Shown: positions 35,856 through 43,967 of the stretch, piece by piece
Layout: each line of letters opens with the position of its first letter
Numbering within the stretch: the stretch's first letter is position 1
Source: Rhizobium viscosum
GTDB taxonomy: Bacteria; Pseudomonadota; Alphaproteobacteria; Rhizobiales; Rhizobiaceae
DNA: 64,000 nucleotides
NCBI RefSeq assembly: GCF_014873945.1
Contig: NZ_JADBEC010000002.1
Coordinates: 1,364,001 to 1,428,000, forward strand
Direction: 5' to 3'
Notes under the pieces: model-generated
Databases searched by the model: none
What the model saw: the letters and a program-made list of their open reading frames with translations, nothing else
Told to the model about the DNA's origin: nothing
Program-made: the position numbers and the translations under genes

Positions 35856-36287
35856 ATGGACCATCGGAATTTCTTGAAACTCCACGGAAATGTTCTTTGC
35901 TTGGTCGCAGGCTTGGCGGGCTGCTCCATTTCCGATGTTGATCGGGTTAGCGCGCAATCAAGAATTATTTCGTCCTGCGCGAATTCAGCCCGCATGGCGC
36001 TCAATGGCTGGAACTTAAATCAGCTGCCGGCTCCTTATGTACGTCAAACCTTACAGTCGATGCAGCGCAGTATCGAAAGTGCAGCGTCTGAAATCGAGGG
36101 CCTCCGCGAGTTCGACACGACAGAGCGTGAACTTCTGACCAGTTCGGTAACCGACATCGTCAATTTGCTGACACAAGCGCAGAAGCAGATTGTGCAAAGA
36201 GATCACGACACAGTGCAAACGGCGATGCACCTCAAAGACGCAATCGAGCGTCTCAAGCTGACTTCGGGCGTGAGACGAACCACATGA
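35856..36287 (+). CDS. Small lipoprotein, first gene of the NRAMP-like operon
   Basis: 143 aa. Signal peptide with lipobox LAGCS at about residue 25. The mature part is helical (AASEIEGLREFDTTERELL, VNLLTQAQKQIVQRDHDTVQ). No known domain. It overlaps the transporter gene by 4 bp (ATGA). Confidence 0.7.
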   Translation: MDHRNFLKLHGNVLCLVAGLAGCSISDVDRVSAQSRIISSCANSARMALNGWNLNQLPAPYVRQTLQSMQRSIESAASEIEGLREFDTTERELLTSSVTDIVNLLTQAQKQIVQRDHDTVQTAMHLKDAIERLKLTSGVRRTT

Positions 36288-37504
36288 AGAAGATATTGGA
36301 AATATCGCTCGGAATTGTGACAAGTGTCGGCGGCTTTCTTGAAATCGGATCCCTGGCGACGGCGGCCCAAGCGGGCTCGGCATTCGGTCTTCAGCTCATC
36401 TGGGCGATCGTGCTCGGCACCATCTGTATCATTTTCCTTGTTGAAATGGCCGGCCGTTTCGCCGCAGTCAGCCGCCACACGATTTCGGACGGCATCCGTG
36501 AGCGTTTTGGTTTCAATTTTTTCTTGCTGCCGTTTCTCTCGATTCTGCTGCTCAATCTGATGGTTCTTGCCGCCGAAATCGGAGGCGCCTCTATTGCTCT
36601 TGAACTGGCCACGGGCATTGCGTTTCAGTGGTGGGCGCTGGCAGTTGCTTTCCTTGCCTGGCTATTGCTCTGGAAGGGCACGTTCGGCTTCATCGAGAAA
36701 GGCGTCGCCATCCTCGGATTGGTGACGCTCTGTTTTGTCGTCGCGGCGGTATTGCTTAAACCTCACTGGAAGTCGGTTGCCGCCGGAGCCTTGCCAAGCA
36801 TGCCGCAGCACGACTATGCCAGCTACTGGTTTATGGTCGTTAGCATTCTCGGCGCCTCGATATCGCCATATCTCTTCTTGTTCTATTCTTCCGGCGCCGT
36901 CGAAGATGGGTGGGACGAAACCTATCTGGGCGCCAATCGCGCTATCGCAGGGCTGGGCATGAGTTTTGGCGGCACCATCTCGATCGCCGTGCTCATCGTG
37001 GCCGCCCTTGTGCTGGCTCCGAATGGGGTGACGCAGATCACCGACTACCATCAAATGCCGACAATGCTCGTCCCCGTGTTCGGTTCCTGGGGATACTGGC
37101 TGTTTGTCGCTTCCTTGGGCATCGCCTGCTTCGGCGCGATCCTCGAACTTGGGTTGCAGCAGGCCTACTTGGTCGCCCAAGGACTGGGATGGAACTGGGG
37201 CGAAGACCGCAAGCCAAGCGAGAACCCAGGATTTAGCGCTGCCTATACATTGGCGTTATGGTTTGCCGCCATTCCGATCGCCCTTGGCATTGACCCCTTG
37301 AGCCTTACTATCCTGTCGATGGCTTTGACCGCAGCAACGCTCCCGCTGACAGTCATCCCGTTTCTATTCTTGATGAATGACGAGCGATATGTTGGAAAAT
37401 ACAGGAACGGATTGATCTCCAATTCGGCAGTGATCTTGATCATCCTGCTCGGCTCCGTCCTGGCGATTGTGACTATCCCGCTTGAACTCGTCGGAGGCAC
37501 GTGA
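36284..37504 (+). CDS. NRAMP-family membrane protein with non-canonical metal site
   Basis: 406 aa, about 11 helices. Overall NRAMP pattern (GLQLIWAIVLGTICIIFLVEMAGRFAAVSRHTISDGIRE). In helix 1 the DPGN metal-binding motif is replaced by EIGS (GFLEIGSLATAAQAG), and in helix 6 the MPH motif by SPY (GASISPYLFLFY). Loss of the Asp, Asn and Met ligands suggests it does not carry Mn/Fe in the usual way; NRAMP-related Mg2+ or other transporters are one precedent. Linked with two PRC-barrel proteins. Confidence 0.85.
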   Translation: MKKILEISLGIVTSVGGFLEIGSLATAAQAGSAFGLQLIWAIVLGTICIIFLVEMAGRFAAVSRHTISDGIRERFGFNFFLLPFLSILLLNLMVLAAEIGGASIALELATGIAFQWWALAVAFLAWLLLWKGTFGFIEKGVAILGLVTLCFVVAAVLLKPHWKSVAAGALPSMPQHDYASYWFMVVSILGASISPYLFLFYSSGAVEDGWDETYLGANRAIAGLGMSFGGTISIAVLIVAALVLAPNGVTQITDYHQMPTMLVPVFGSWGYWLFVASLGIACFGAILELGLQQAYLVAQGLGWNWGEDRKPSENPGFSAAYTLALWFAAIPIALGIDPLSLTILSMALTAATLPLTVIPFLFLMNDERYVGKYRNGLISNSAVILIILLGSVLAIVTIPLELVGGT

Positions 37505-37863
37505 TGGATCTGCTGCGTGATGTTCTCGACAAGCAACTGCTCGACCGAAACGGCGTGAAGATGGGCAAGGTTGATGGCATTGCCGCCGAACTCCGGCCGG
37601 ACGCCCCGCCCCGTGTGGTTGCAATAGAGGTGGGCGCGATCGTCATGGCCCGCCGACTTGGCCGGCGACCACAGCACTGGATCACGTGGCTCGCATCCAG
37701 ACTCGGCGGAGACAGGCACGCCAGACCTCATCGCGTCGCATGGAGTGCCGTGCGCAACATCGGGGTTGACGTTGAGTTGGATGTGGCTGTGAGCGATACC
37801 GCGATTTTTGACTGGCAAGACTGGTTACGAGACAGCGTGGTGAGCAAAATTCCAGGAGCGTGA
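37504..37863 (+). CDS. PRC-barrel-like protein
   Basis: 119 aa, ATG sharing a base with the transporter stop codon. DLLRDVLDKQLLDRNGVKMGKVDGI is the PRC-barrel start pattern; the second half (RVAWSAVRNIGVDVELDVAV) is beta-rich. PRC barrels are small cytoplasmic interaction or sensing domains, sometimes attached to Mg2+ transporters (MgtE-like contexts). Confidence 0.72.
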   Translation: MDLLRDVLDKQLLDRNGVKMGKVDGIAAELRPDAPPRVVAIEVGAIVMARRLGRRPQHWITWLASRLGGDRHARPHRVAWSAVRNIGVDVELDVAVSDTAIFDWQDWLRDSVVSKIPGA

Positions 37864-37864
37864 A

Positions 37865-38191
37865 TTGGTTGAGATCAATATCGAAATGTTTGTGGGTCGG
37901 CCCGTCTTATCAAGGGCAGGGAAAACGATCGGCCATATCGAAGAGGTACGGGCGGAGAAAGATGGGCCAGATCTTGTCATCACCGAATTTCATATCGGCT
38001 TGTACGCAGCCATGGAGCGCATGTCTGCATCGCCGATCGGCACAGCGATCCTGGCTCTTTTCCGCCTCCGCCGCAGTCATCGCGGCTATCGCATACGCTG
38101 GAATCAAATCGAACTCGGCGAGAGCAAGCTAAAGCTGCTTTGCGACGAGAACGAACTTGCCTCTCTGGGCGAAGACCATTCGAAGAGATAG
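37865..38191 (+). CDS. Second PRC-barrel-like protein
   Basis: 108 aa from a TTG at 37865 with AGGAGCG 6 nt upstream. MFVGRPVLSRAGKTIGHIEEVRA is PRC-like. The C-terminus (LKLLCDENELASLGE) also survives as an isolated relic at 62687-62737. Last gene of the lipoprotein-NRAMP-PRC-PRC operon. Confidence 0.7.
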   Translation: MVEINIEMFVGRPVLSRAGKTIGHIEEVRAEKDGPDLVITEFHIGLYAAMERMSASPIGTAILALFRLRRSHRGYRIRWNQIELGESKLKLLCDENELASLGEDHSKR

Positions 38192-38199
38192 CCAATCGA

Positions 38200-39060
38200 C
38201 TAGGTGGCAAGAAAATGGGAAATGGCCCGCGCCAGTTCCACTGGATTTTCCTCAGCCACATGGTGGCCGCTGTCGATGCCGAAGCCATGAACGTCGTGAG
38301 CCCAGGCTCTCCAAATAGCAACAGGGTCTCCGTAGATTTCTTCGAGATCGTCGCGAAGCGACCATAGACAGAGCATCGGGCAACGGATCTTTCGGCCGGT
38401 GTCGCGATCGGCCTTGTCATGAAGATGATCAATGCGGATGCCAGCCCGATAATCCTCGATCATGCCGTGAACAACTCGGGGGTCGTGGATGGCGTCTAGC
38501 AGGTCCTTGTATGCGTCGATCCCCATAAGCTTTGGCGAGAGCTTGTCGTACCACGCCGCAGGGTTCGCATTGATGCATAGTTCGGGCTTTTCAGGCTGCG
38601 CAAAGAAGAACCAGTGGTACCAGTCTCGCGCAAACTTCCAATCGACGCGTTCCAGGTGTTCCAGGACCGGCAATCCGTCGATGGTGACCAACTTCTGTAC
38701 AAGTTCGGGATGATCCATCGCCATGCGGAAAGCTGTGAGGCTGCCGCGATCGTGACCGACCACGTGGAAGGTCGCATGTCCAAGGCGCGACATGAGTTCA
38801 ACCAATGCCTGAGCTTTGGCTCGTTTCGAAGAGTTCCGACTGTCGGAACTATCGCCCGGTACGTAGGAGCGACCAAATCCCGGCAAATCGGGACAAATGA
38901 CGTGAAAGTAAGGCGCCAAAAGATCCGCCACCTTTCCCCAGGTCCAATGCGTGCGCGGGTGCCCGTGAAGAAGGAGGACTGGCACCCCCTTGCCACCGAC
39001 GCGCACCTTGATCGGACCCTCGGTCACGTCCACGGTCTTAAGCTTGAAACCATCAAACAT
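38200..39060 (-). CDS. Alpha/beta hydrolase resembling fluoroacetate dehalogenase
   Basis: 286 aa. HGHPRTHWTW oxyanion loop, nucleophile GHDRGS with Asp, and catalytic His in DSGHHVAEE. The cap has DWYHWFFFAQP, matching the His-Trp halide pocket of fluoroacetate dehalogenases. Activity on fluoroacetate is possible but unproven; many homologues act on other esters or epoxides. Convergent with the PRC operon. Confidence 0.82.
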   Translation of the reverse strand: MFDGFKLKTVDVTEGPIKVRVGGKGVPVLLLHGHPRTHWTWGKVADLLAPYFHVICPDLPGFGRSYVPGDSSDSRNSSKRAKAQALVELMSRLGHATFHVVGHDRGSLTAFRMAMDHPELVQKLVTIDGLPVLEHLERVDWKFARDWYHWFFFAQPEKPELCINANPAAWYDKLSPKLMGIDAYKDLLDAIHDPRVVHGMIEDYRAGIRIDHLHDKADRDTGRKIRCPMLCLWSLRDDLEEIYGDPVAIWRAWAHDVHGFGIDSGHHVAEENPVELARAISHFLAT

Positions 39061-39373
39061 CGCGAGACTAATTTTTAACGACGCTCATTGTTCCACTGAC
39101 AAACGCCGCAGCGCCTTAAATTTCCCGTCTTACCTGCCCTCCTGCACCATCTGCATGTCGCTGTTACCTCGTACGTCCTTGGGATAACAAAGACATATTC
39201 GCGCGGCGATTTGGCGGACTGCGATCATTGCACATCATGGCGTTCCAACTCCTCAAATATTGCGCGCGTGGATCGGTTCCGGGCAAACCTCGTGGTCGCC
39301 ACGTATCGTGCGTTCGCCGAGGGAGGCGTGGCGCCTTCCAAGTATAGTAACGAGCCCCCGGTCGGAAAAACGG
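39061..39373. other. Intergenic stretch, nothing seen
   Basis: No gene, box or EcfG element of full consensus. Confidence 0.4.
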
Positions 39374-40270
39374 TCATCTGGCGACATCGGCCGTGCGCGT
39401 CTGGCTGCCGACTGCTTTTAGCTCTCTCGACCGCGCCGCCCTCCTTGCGGGCCGAAGCTCATCGATCGTCGGCGTCCACCACTGCGCGCTTTCCGGCCGC
39501 GCCTTCGATGGCCAAGTGCGTACGAGTTCGTCCAAAGTGGGCTTGCGCCACAATCCCCACACATGATCTGCCGTGACACCGGGATAGAATTCCGCGACCG
39601 CTGCGGGCTCGACAAGTTCGCCCGTGATGTCGGTGAACACGACGAGACCGTAGGAGATGGCAACAACGCGGCCGATAGGCGGCAGGTCGCCGCTTACAAG
39701 AGGATAGCGTCGACGCCTCCGTTCCATCGAGCGAAGCTTCGACTTCATTTCTGCTTCGCCACCCTTCCGTTCTGCGGCACGACGCCGCCGTTCCTCCGGC
39801 TCGTTGCGGCGCGCTGCCGCTTCGATCTGTGGCCAGCGTCGCCGTAGGTCTTCGAAGGATCGGTAGGGAACATGCCAGATCTTCACGTCGCCGTCCCACC
39901 GCGAGAACGGAACCTCGCGAAGCGTCTCGACAACCGTCTTCGAGTATGGTGTCCTGATCTGGAAGCCTGTCTTGCCAAACTCCAAATAGCTGCTGTCGAT
40001 CGGATCGAAATCGAAGGCGTCCCTCCCCTTCGCATCGGCATGGGCGTCGGCTTCCGCTTCCCGTTCGGCCAGCCACTTTCCGAACCGACCAGATGCAGTC
40101 CGACCGGGAATGAACCATGCCTTGCGAATATCGCTCCACCGCGCACGGGGGAACCTGCGGCGAAACTGTTCGACGGTCATCCGGTCGAAAGGAAAGGTGA
40201 CGTTCGCGCCGGGATGAGCATCGTCCGGTTCGTTCGCATTGCCCAGGGTTACCGAAATTTCTTTTTGCAT
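39374..40270 (-). CDS. HARP-like repeat protein
   Basis: 298 aa. Two related segments: residues 24-55 (VTFPFDRMTVEQFRRRFP and KAWFIPG) and 104-140 (IRTPYSKTVVETLREVPFSRW and KIWHVP). Both look like the HARP motif of SMARCAL1-type annealing helicases, without any helicase. Then a basic, Arg-rich middle (EPEERRRRAAERKGGEAEMKS) and a domain of unknown type. Possibly a DNA-structure-binding protein; such genes are frequent on rhizobial plasmids. Confidence 0.65.
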   Translation of the reverse strand: MQKEISVTLGNANEPDDAHPGANVTFPFDRMTVEQFRRRFPRARWSDIRKAWFIPGRTASGRFGKWLAEREAEADAHADAKGRDAFDFDPIDSSYLEFGKTGFQIRTPYSKTVVETLREVPFSRWDGDVKIWHVPYRSFEDLRRRWPQIEAAARRNEPEERRRRAAERKGGEAEMKSKLRSMERRRRRYPLVSGDLPPIGRVVAISYGLVVFTDITGELVEPAAVAEFYPGVTADHVWGLWRKPTLDELVRTWPSKARPESAQWWTPTIDELRPARRAARSRELKAVGSQTRTADVAR

Positions 40271-40915
40271 GTCGCGATAATGCTTTCGGCGGCCCGACAG
40301 TTCAACGCAGACGTTTCAAGAGTGCGCGCAATCCCGACTGCGATGCCTACGGGTCGATGGCGCTGCGTGATCCTGAACCAAGGGCGTTTTACCACGCGAT
40401 ATGCCAAGCTCGCGCGCATCGTCCAAAGACCAACGCGTAAGTCAGATTGGTGCATTCCGGCATGGCAAGGTCGCTCGATCCGCTTCTCACGCAGTACCCG
40501 ATTTCCGGCTCAAGTCGGTACCCTCATAAGACGCGGCCTTCACCTCTGGGAGGGCAATAGAAGTCCGCAAAAACGACATCGATGCCACCTTTGAATGTGA
40601 ATTTCATCGGTTCGGCCACGCCGAGTTCGCCAGTGCAATGGCAGACACCGCGCGCGCTTGTTCTGCATGTCGATTGCGATTGTGATGCGAAATGCGGCAC
40701 CACGGGCCCAAAGCTCCGACCGGGACCGCGCGAGTGTCGATGTTGGCAGGCTGCGTCCTCGGCCAATCGAGATCCGATCATTGGCCGGCAGTCGCCGGGA
40801 ATGCCAAGAGCAGCAAAGGCAACCGACAGCAGTGCGAAGCGACAGATTGCTCCCGATCGAGCTGTCTCATCGCCAATGTACGCTAGCGCACCAATCAGCG
40901 ATTGTCGCCGGCTGT
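40271..40915. other. Intergenic stretch, nothing supported
   Basis: Longer frames on both strands have unlikely compositions and no ribosome sites. Confidence 0.4.
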
Positions 40916-40958
40916 CGGACTTTAGTCCGCTTGATGAAGGCACGGTGTCCGCTAGCTC
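40916..40958 (+). promoter_or_regulatory. GGAC-GTCC box with sigma70-like promoter
   Basis: CGGACTTTAGTCCG at 40916-40929, one base, TTGATG at 40931-40936, 16 nt, TAGCTC at 40953-40958; the gene starts at 41006. Same design as 28660-28702. Confidence 0.6.
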
Positions 40959-41005
40959 CCCTCTCGTGGCGAACGCTACCAGGCTCAACCAATTAGTGAA
41001 ATGTC

Positions 41006-41272
41006 ATGTCAATCAAAGAGTCAGACCGAATTCTGTTCAACCGCGTGTGGGCTTTCGGCGCCAAGGCGGTTAAGGACAATCGCATTTCAACGCTGACCTA
41101 TGTCACATTGAACACGCCCACCCTGGAGGAGTACCAGAATAGCCATGGCCAGCGGATGACCGATCTGATCAAAGTCGTCCAGCTTGGGATCTCGCAACTC
41201 CGCGACAGCGGTGAACTCGAATCCGAACTGGCACAGCTGCCGCCACTTCCGCGACGTGCCTCCGCGCGTTGA
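41006..41272 (+). CDS. Small hypothetical protein, paralogue of the one at 28757
   Basis: 88 aa. MSIKESDRILFNRVWAFG, PTLEEYQNSHGQRMTDLIKV and ISQLRDSGE are shared with the copy at 28757-29029. No known domain. The promoter region is also duplicated. Confidence 0.65.
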   Translation: MSIKESDRILFNRVWAFGAKAVKDNRISTLTYVTLNTPTLEEYQNSHGQRMTDLIKVVQLGISQLRDSGELESELAQLPPLPRRASAR

Positions 41273-41668
41273 TGTTGATCCGCAGGGATTACATCCTATT
41301 GCGGACTTCTTCCAGGAGGGAGACCCTCGCAATAGTGATTGTCGGCCCGACGAGATACCAGACATAAGAATGTATGCGAGGTCTAAGGACCGGAAGGATT
41401 CTGCTCCCACAGCCTCCTCCAGTCTCGAGCAAAATATCAGACCGGTTACACCGATCACAAACGATACTCGACTAGTGGGAAAGCATTTGCATAGGCGCGG
41501 GCATCTTTTCCGAAAGGTGAGCGGCCTGAGCGGATCAGAAGCCGCACTCTGTCGGCAAAACGTCTGCAGAAATTCTCCTCGGTCGTAGTGAAAAAAGAGT
41601 AACGAGGACGGCACCATCAAGTCATCAAGGGCAGACACCGATCGAAACCGCGGGGTGGGCGGTGGCGT

Positions 41669-41711
41669 CGGACTTTGGTCCGATTGAAAGCGGCGCTCTG
41701 TACGCTAATGT
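41669..41711 (+). promoter_or_regulatory. GGAC-GTCC box with sigma70-like promoter for a candidate small RNA
   Basis: CGGACTTTGGTCCG at 41669-41682, one base, TTGAAA at 41684-41689, 16 nt, TAATGT at 41706-41711. No ribosome site or protein follows; a strong terminator does. Confidence 0.55.
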
Positions 41712-41717
41712 CGCACC

Positions 41718-41777
41718 CGCTGAAGCCTTGCGCCAGCGCGAAAAGGGGGCCTTTCCCTGACCGGAAGGCACCCTTTT
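41718..41777 (+). ncRNA. Candidate small RNA of about 60 nt
   Basis: Between the -10 at 41706-41711 and the terminator ending at 41777 lies a short GC-rich segment able to fold (GCGCCAGCGC near 41730) but no protein start. The terminator loop is C-rich (TTTCCCTGACC), which could pair with ribosome sites. Purely sequence-based; not matched to a known family. Confidence 0.45.
41741..41777 (+). terminator. Rho-independent terminator
   Basis: AAAAGGGGGCCTTTCC, CTGACC, GGAAGGCACCCTTTT: long stem ending in four Ts. Confidence 0.7.
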
Positions 41778-42117
41778 CGATCTTGCTTTTAGCAAATCGA
41801 TCTCTTCTTCATGGCGGTGGAAGAAGCCAAGAAAGTGGATGGTCTAACCTGCCTCCCAACGAGCGGACGGACATGTGATGTGGCCGCCATCCTCTGATGA
41901 GGATCTGGCTCCGTGCGCGAGCATACCCATCGATGCAGACAATGCGACGAACCAGAAGGGCCAATTTGACTCGACGACAGCCGTGCACGATGACCGTCGC
42001 CCTGACGAGGCAGACCCATGCTTGTCGGCGCTCCAAAGTGATCGTTTAAAGCCGAGAAAAACAACGCGTTAAACAATTGGGATAAGCCGATACTAAGCTT
42101 TTTGATGGTCCCTCGGT

Positions 42118-42131
42118 AAGACCTTAGTCCC
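42118..42131. promoter_or_regulatory. Degenerate GGAC-GTCC box
   Basis: AAGACCTTAGTCCC, with an imperfect left arm, 122 bp upstream of the Hint protein gene. No EcfG or TTGA element is placed as at the other boxes. The rest of 41778-42253 shows nothing. Confidence 0.3.
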
Positions 42132-42253
42132 ACGCGGGTTCTCGCGGAAATACTATTGTGAACTCTGCCTATTCGGCGGAGACGAAAGGAAACTCACACT
42201 CGTGGGCTTCCGCGACACTGGTAGGCGCCTAGTCTATTCAAAGGAGCGTCAAG

Positions 42254-43180
42254 ATGTCTTCCTTGAAAGAACGAAATCTACCGCGCAATATCGCGCGCAG
42301 ACATTTTCTAGGTGTTGCCGCTGCCGCCGGTGCCCGGCTTGCCGGAGCGGCGGCACTGGCGACGGCAATTTCCACCTCTCCCGCCAATGCGCTGGGGCGC
42401 CGTTGGGGGCGCGGCGGCTCGGGTGGACATGGAGGCTCCGGCGGACACGGAGGCTCCGGTGGGCACGGAGGCTCCGGTGGGCACGGAGGCTCCGGTGGGC
42501 ACGGAGGCTCCGGTGGGCACGGAGGCTCTGGCGGCGGCCCGCAGTGCTTCCTGCGTGGAACGGCGATCCTCACGGATTGCGGTGAAAAGCTTGTCGAGGA
42601 TCTGCGCATCGGCGATCGCGTTGCCCTTCCGGACGGCAGCACCCGTCCGATCAGATGGGTCGGCCGGCAGGTCTTCAGGAAGAACGGCGCACGCTGGCAT
42701 GAAGGCGTCGTGCCGATCCGGATTCGCCGCCATGCGCTCGACGGCCGCACCCCGCATTCCGATCTCTACCTGTCATCCAGCCATGCGCTGTTTCTGAACG
42801 GCGTCCTGATCCGCGTGAAGGATCTCGTGAACGGCACGACCATTGCACCGGTCATTCCGGCCGACGACACCCCTGTCGAATATTATGCCGTCCTGCTCGA
42901 CACGCATGAAGTCATCCTCGCCGAAGGTGCCGCGGCCGAGAGCTTCCATCTCGTGGACAACAACCACGAGGCCTTCGCCAATTTCGCGGAGTTCAAGCGC
43001 CTCTATGGCGAAGGGCCCGGCGTGATGACATCCTATGCGCCGGTGCTGGGCGAGGAAGATGGCTGGAAACACCTGAAAGCGCTTCTGCTTCTTGGTGTCT
43101 CGCCCCTGGTGCCGGTACCCGATCCGTTCGGGGATGCCTGCAAGACGATCGACGCGCAAGCCAAAGAGCTGTCACTCTGA
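42254..43180 (+). CDS. Tat-exported Hint-domain protein with Gly-rich repeats
   Basis: 308 aa, AAGGAG upstream. Twin-arginine signal (RRHFLGVAAAAG) up to about residue 46, then six GSGGHG repeats (residues 55-95). The Hint/intein-like domain starts at CFLRGTAILTDCG and continues VEDLRIGDRVALPDGS and SHALFLNGVLI. The Cys after the repeat is the expected self-processing residue. Rhizobial Hint_2 proteins are thought to be secreted and self-cleaving; the role is unknown. Confidence 0.8.
   Translation: MSSLKERNLPRNIARRHFLGVAAAAGARLAGAAALATAISTSPANALGRRWGRGGSGGHGGSGGHGGSGGHGGSGGHGGSGGHGGSGGHGGSGGGPQCFLRGTAILTDCGEKLVEDLRIGDRVALPDGSTRPIRWVGRQVFRKNGARWHEGVVPIRIRRHALDGRTPHSDLYLSSSHALFLNGVLIRVKDLVNGTTIAPVIPADDTPVEYYAVLLDTHEVILAEGAAAESFHLVDNNHEAFANFAEFKRLYGEGPGVMTSYAPVLGEEDGWKHLKALLLLGVSPLVPVPDPFGDACKTIDAQAKELSL
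42416..42538 (+). repeat. 18-bp tandem repeat
   Basis: Six full 18-bp units (42416-42523) plus a partial one. Units 3-6 are identical, so copy number is likely to vary. They encode GSGGHG. Confidence 0.85.
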
Positions 43181-43574
43181 TCCGCTTTGCATGTTTGCCA
43201 TCTCCAGTGATTGCGACAGGATCAACTGGCCATGATAATATCCCTCTTCCACCGAGGCGGTCATCTTTCTGAGATGGCTGCTGGTCGGGACGTTGGCTCC
43301 GACCAACCTGTGGGAGAATGCTGTGATCATCCATCATGCCGTCTCCTTTGCGGGCGCTGCGAAATCCAGCAGATCCAATGTCAAACCACAGTCACCGCGA
43401 GGCACCATGATCACGCTTTATGGCTTCGGACGCATTCATCGTAAGATGCTCGGGCACGGACGCGACCTGCGCGCGCAACAGGCGCTTGAGGAGACTGGGT
43501 TGCCCTATGTAGTGCCCCCCTAAATTCCCGGACGCGATCTCCCACTTGTTAAGTGTTAGGAGTAATGTGCGGTT

Positions 43575-43967
43575 ATGACCAGTCACCTACCTAAGATAGA
43601 AGTGCTGTCCGGCCCGGAGCGCCGCCGTCGCTGGTCGACGCCGGAGAAGTTGGCGATAGTCCAGGAAACGTACGAGCCAGACGTCACGGTCAGCATCGTT
43701 GCCCGACGGCATGGCATTCAGCCGAACCAGTTGTTCGCCTGGCGCAAATTGGCGGCGCAAGAAGCGCTGACGGCGACGGCATCGCAGGAAGAGGTCGTCT
43801 CGGCATCCGAATACAGGGCACTTCAGAACCAGGTGAAAGAGCTGCAGCGCCTCCTCGGCAAAAAGACGATGGAAGGCGAAATCCTCAAAGAAGCGCTTGA
43901 GATAGCATCAGGGTCAAAAAAACACCTGTTGCGCTCGCTCTCGTTGCCGAAGGACGGTTCGCGATGA
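43575..43967 (+). CDS. IS3-family transposase OrfA
   Basis: 130 aa. Helix-turn-helix (SIVARRHGIQPNQLFAWRKL) then a leucine-zipper-like helix (YRALQNQVKELQRLLGKK). A run of seven A at 43914-43920 fits a -1 slippery site: in the -1 frame translation continues TPVALALVAEGRFAMT directly into OrfB. Confidence 0.9.
   Translation: MTSHLPKIEVLSGPERRRRWSTPEKLAIVQETYEPDVTVSIVARRHGIQPNQLFAWRKLAAQEALTATASQEEVVSASEYRALQNQVKELQRLLGKKTMEGEILKEALEIASGSKKHLLRSLSLPKDGSR

Noticed and set aside
42416..42538. Regular 18-bp repeats considered as a CRISPR-like array
   Set aside because: No spacers; the units are in frame and encode GSGGHG within the Hint protein.
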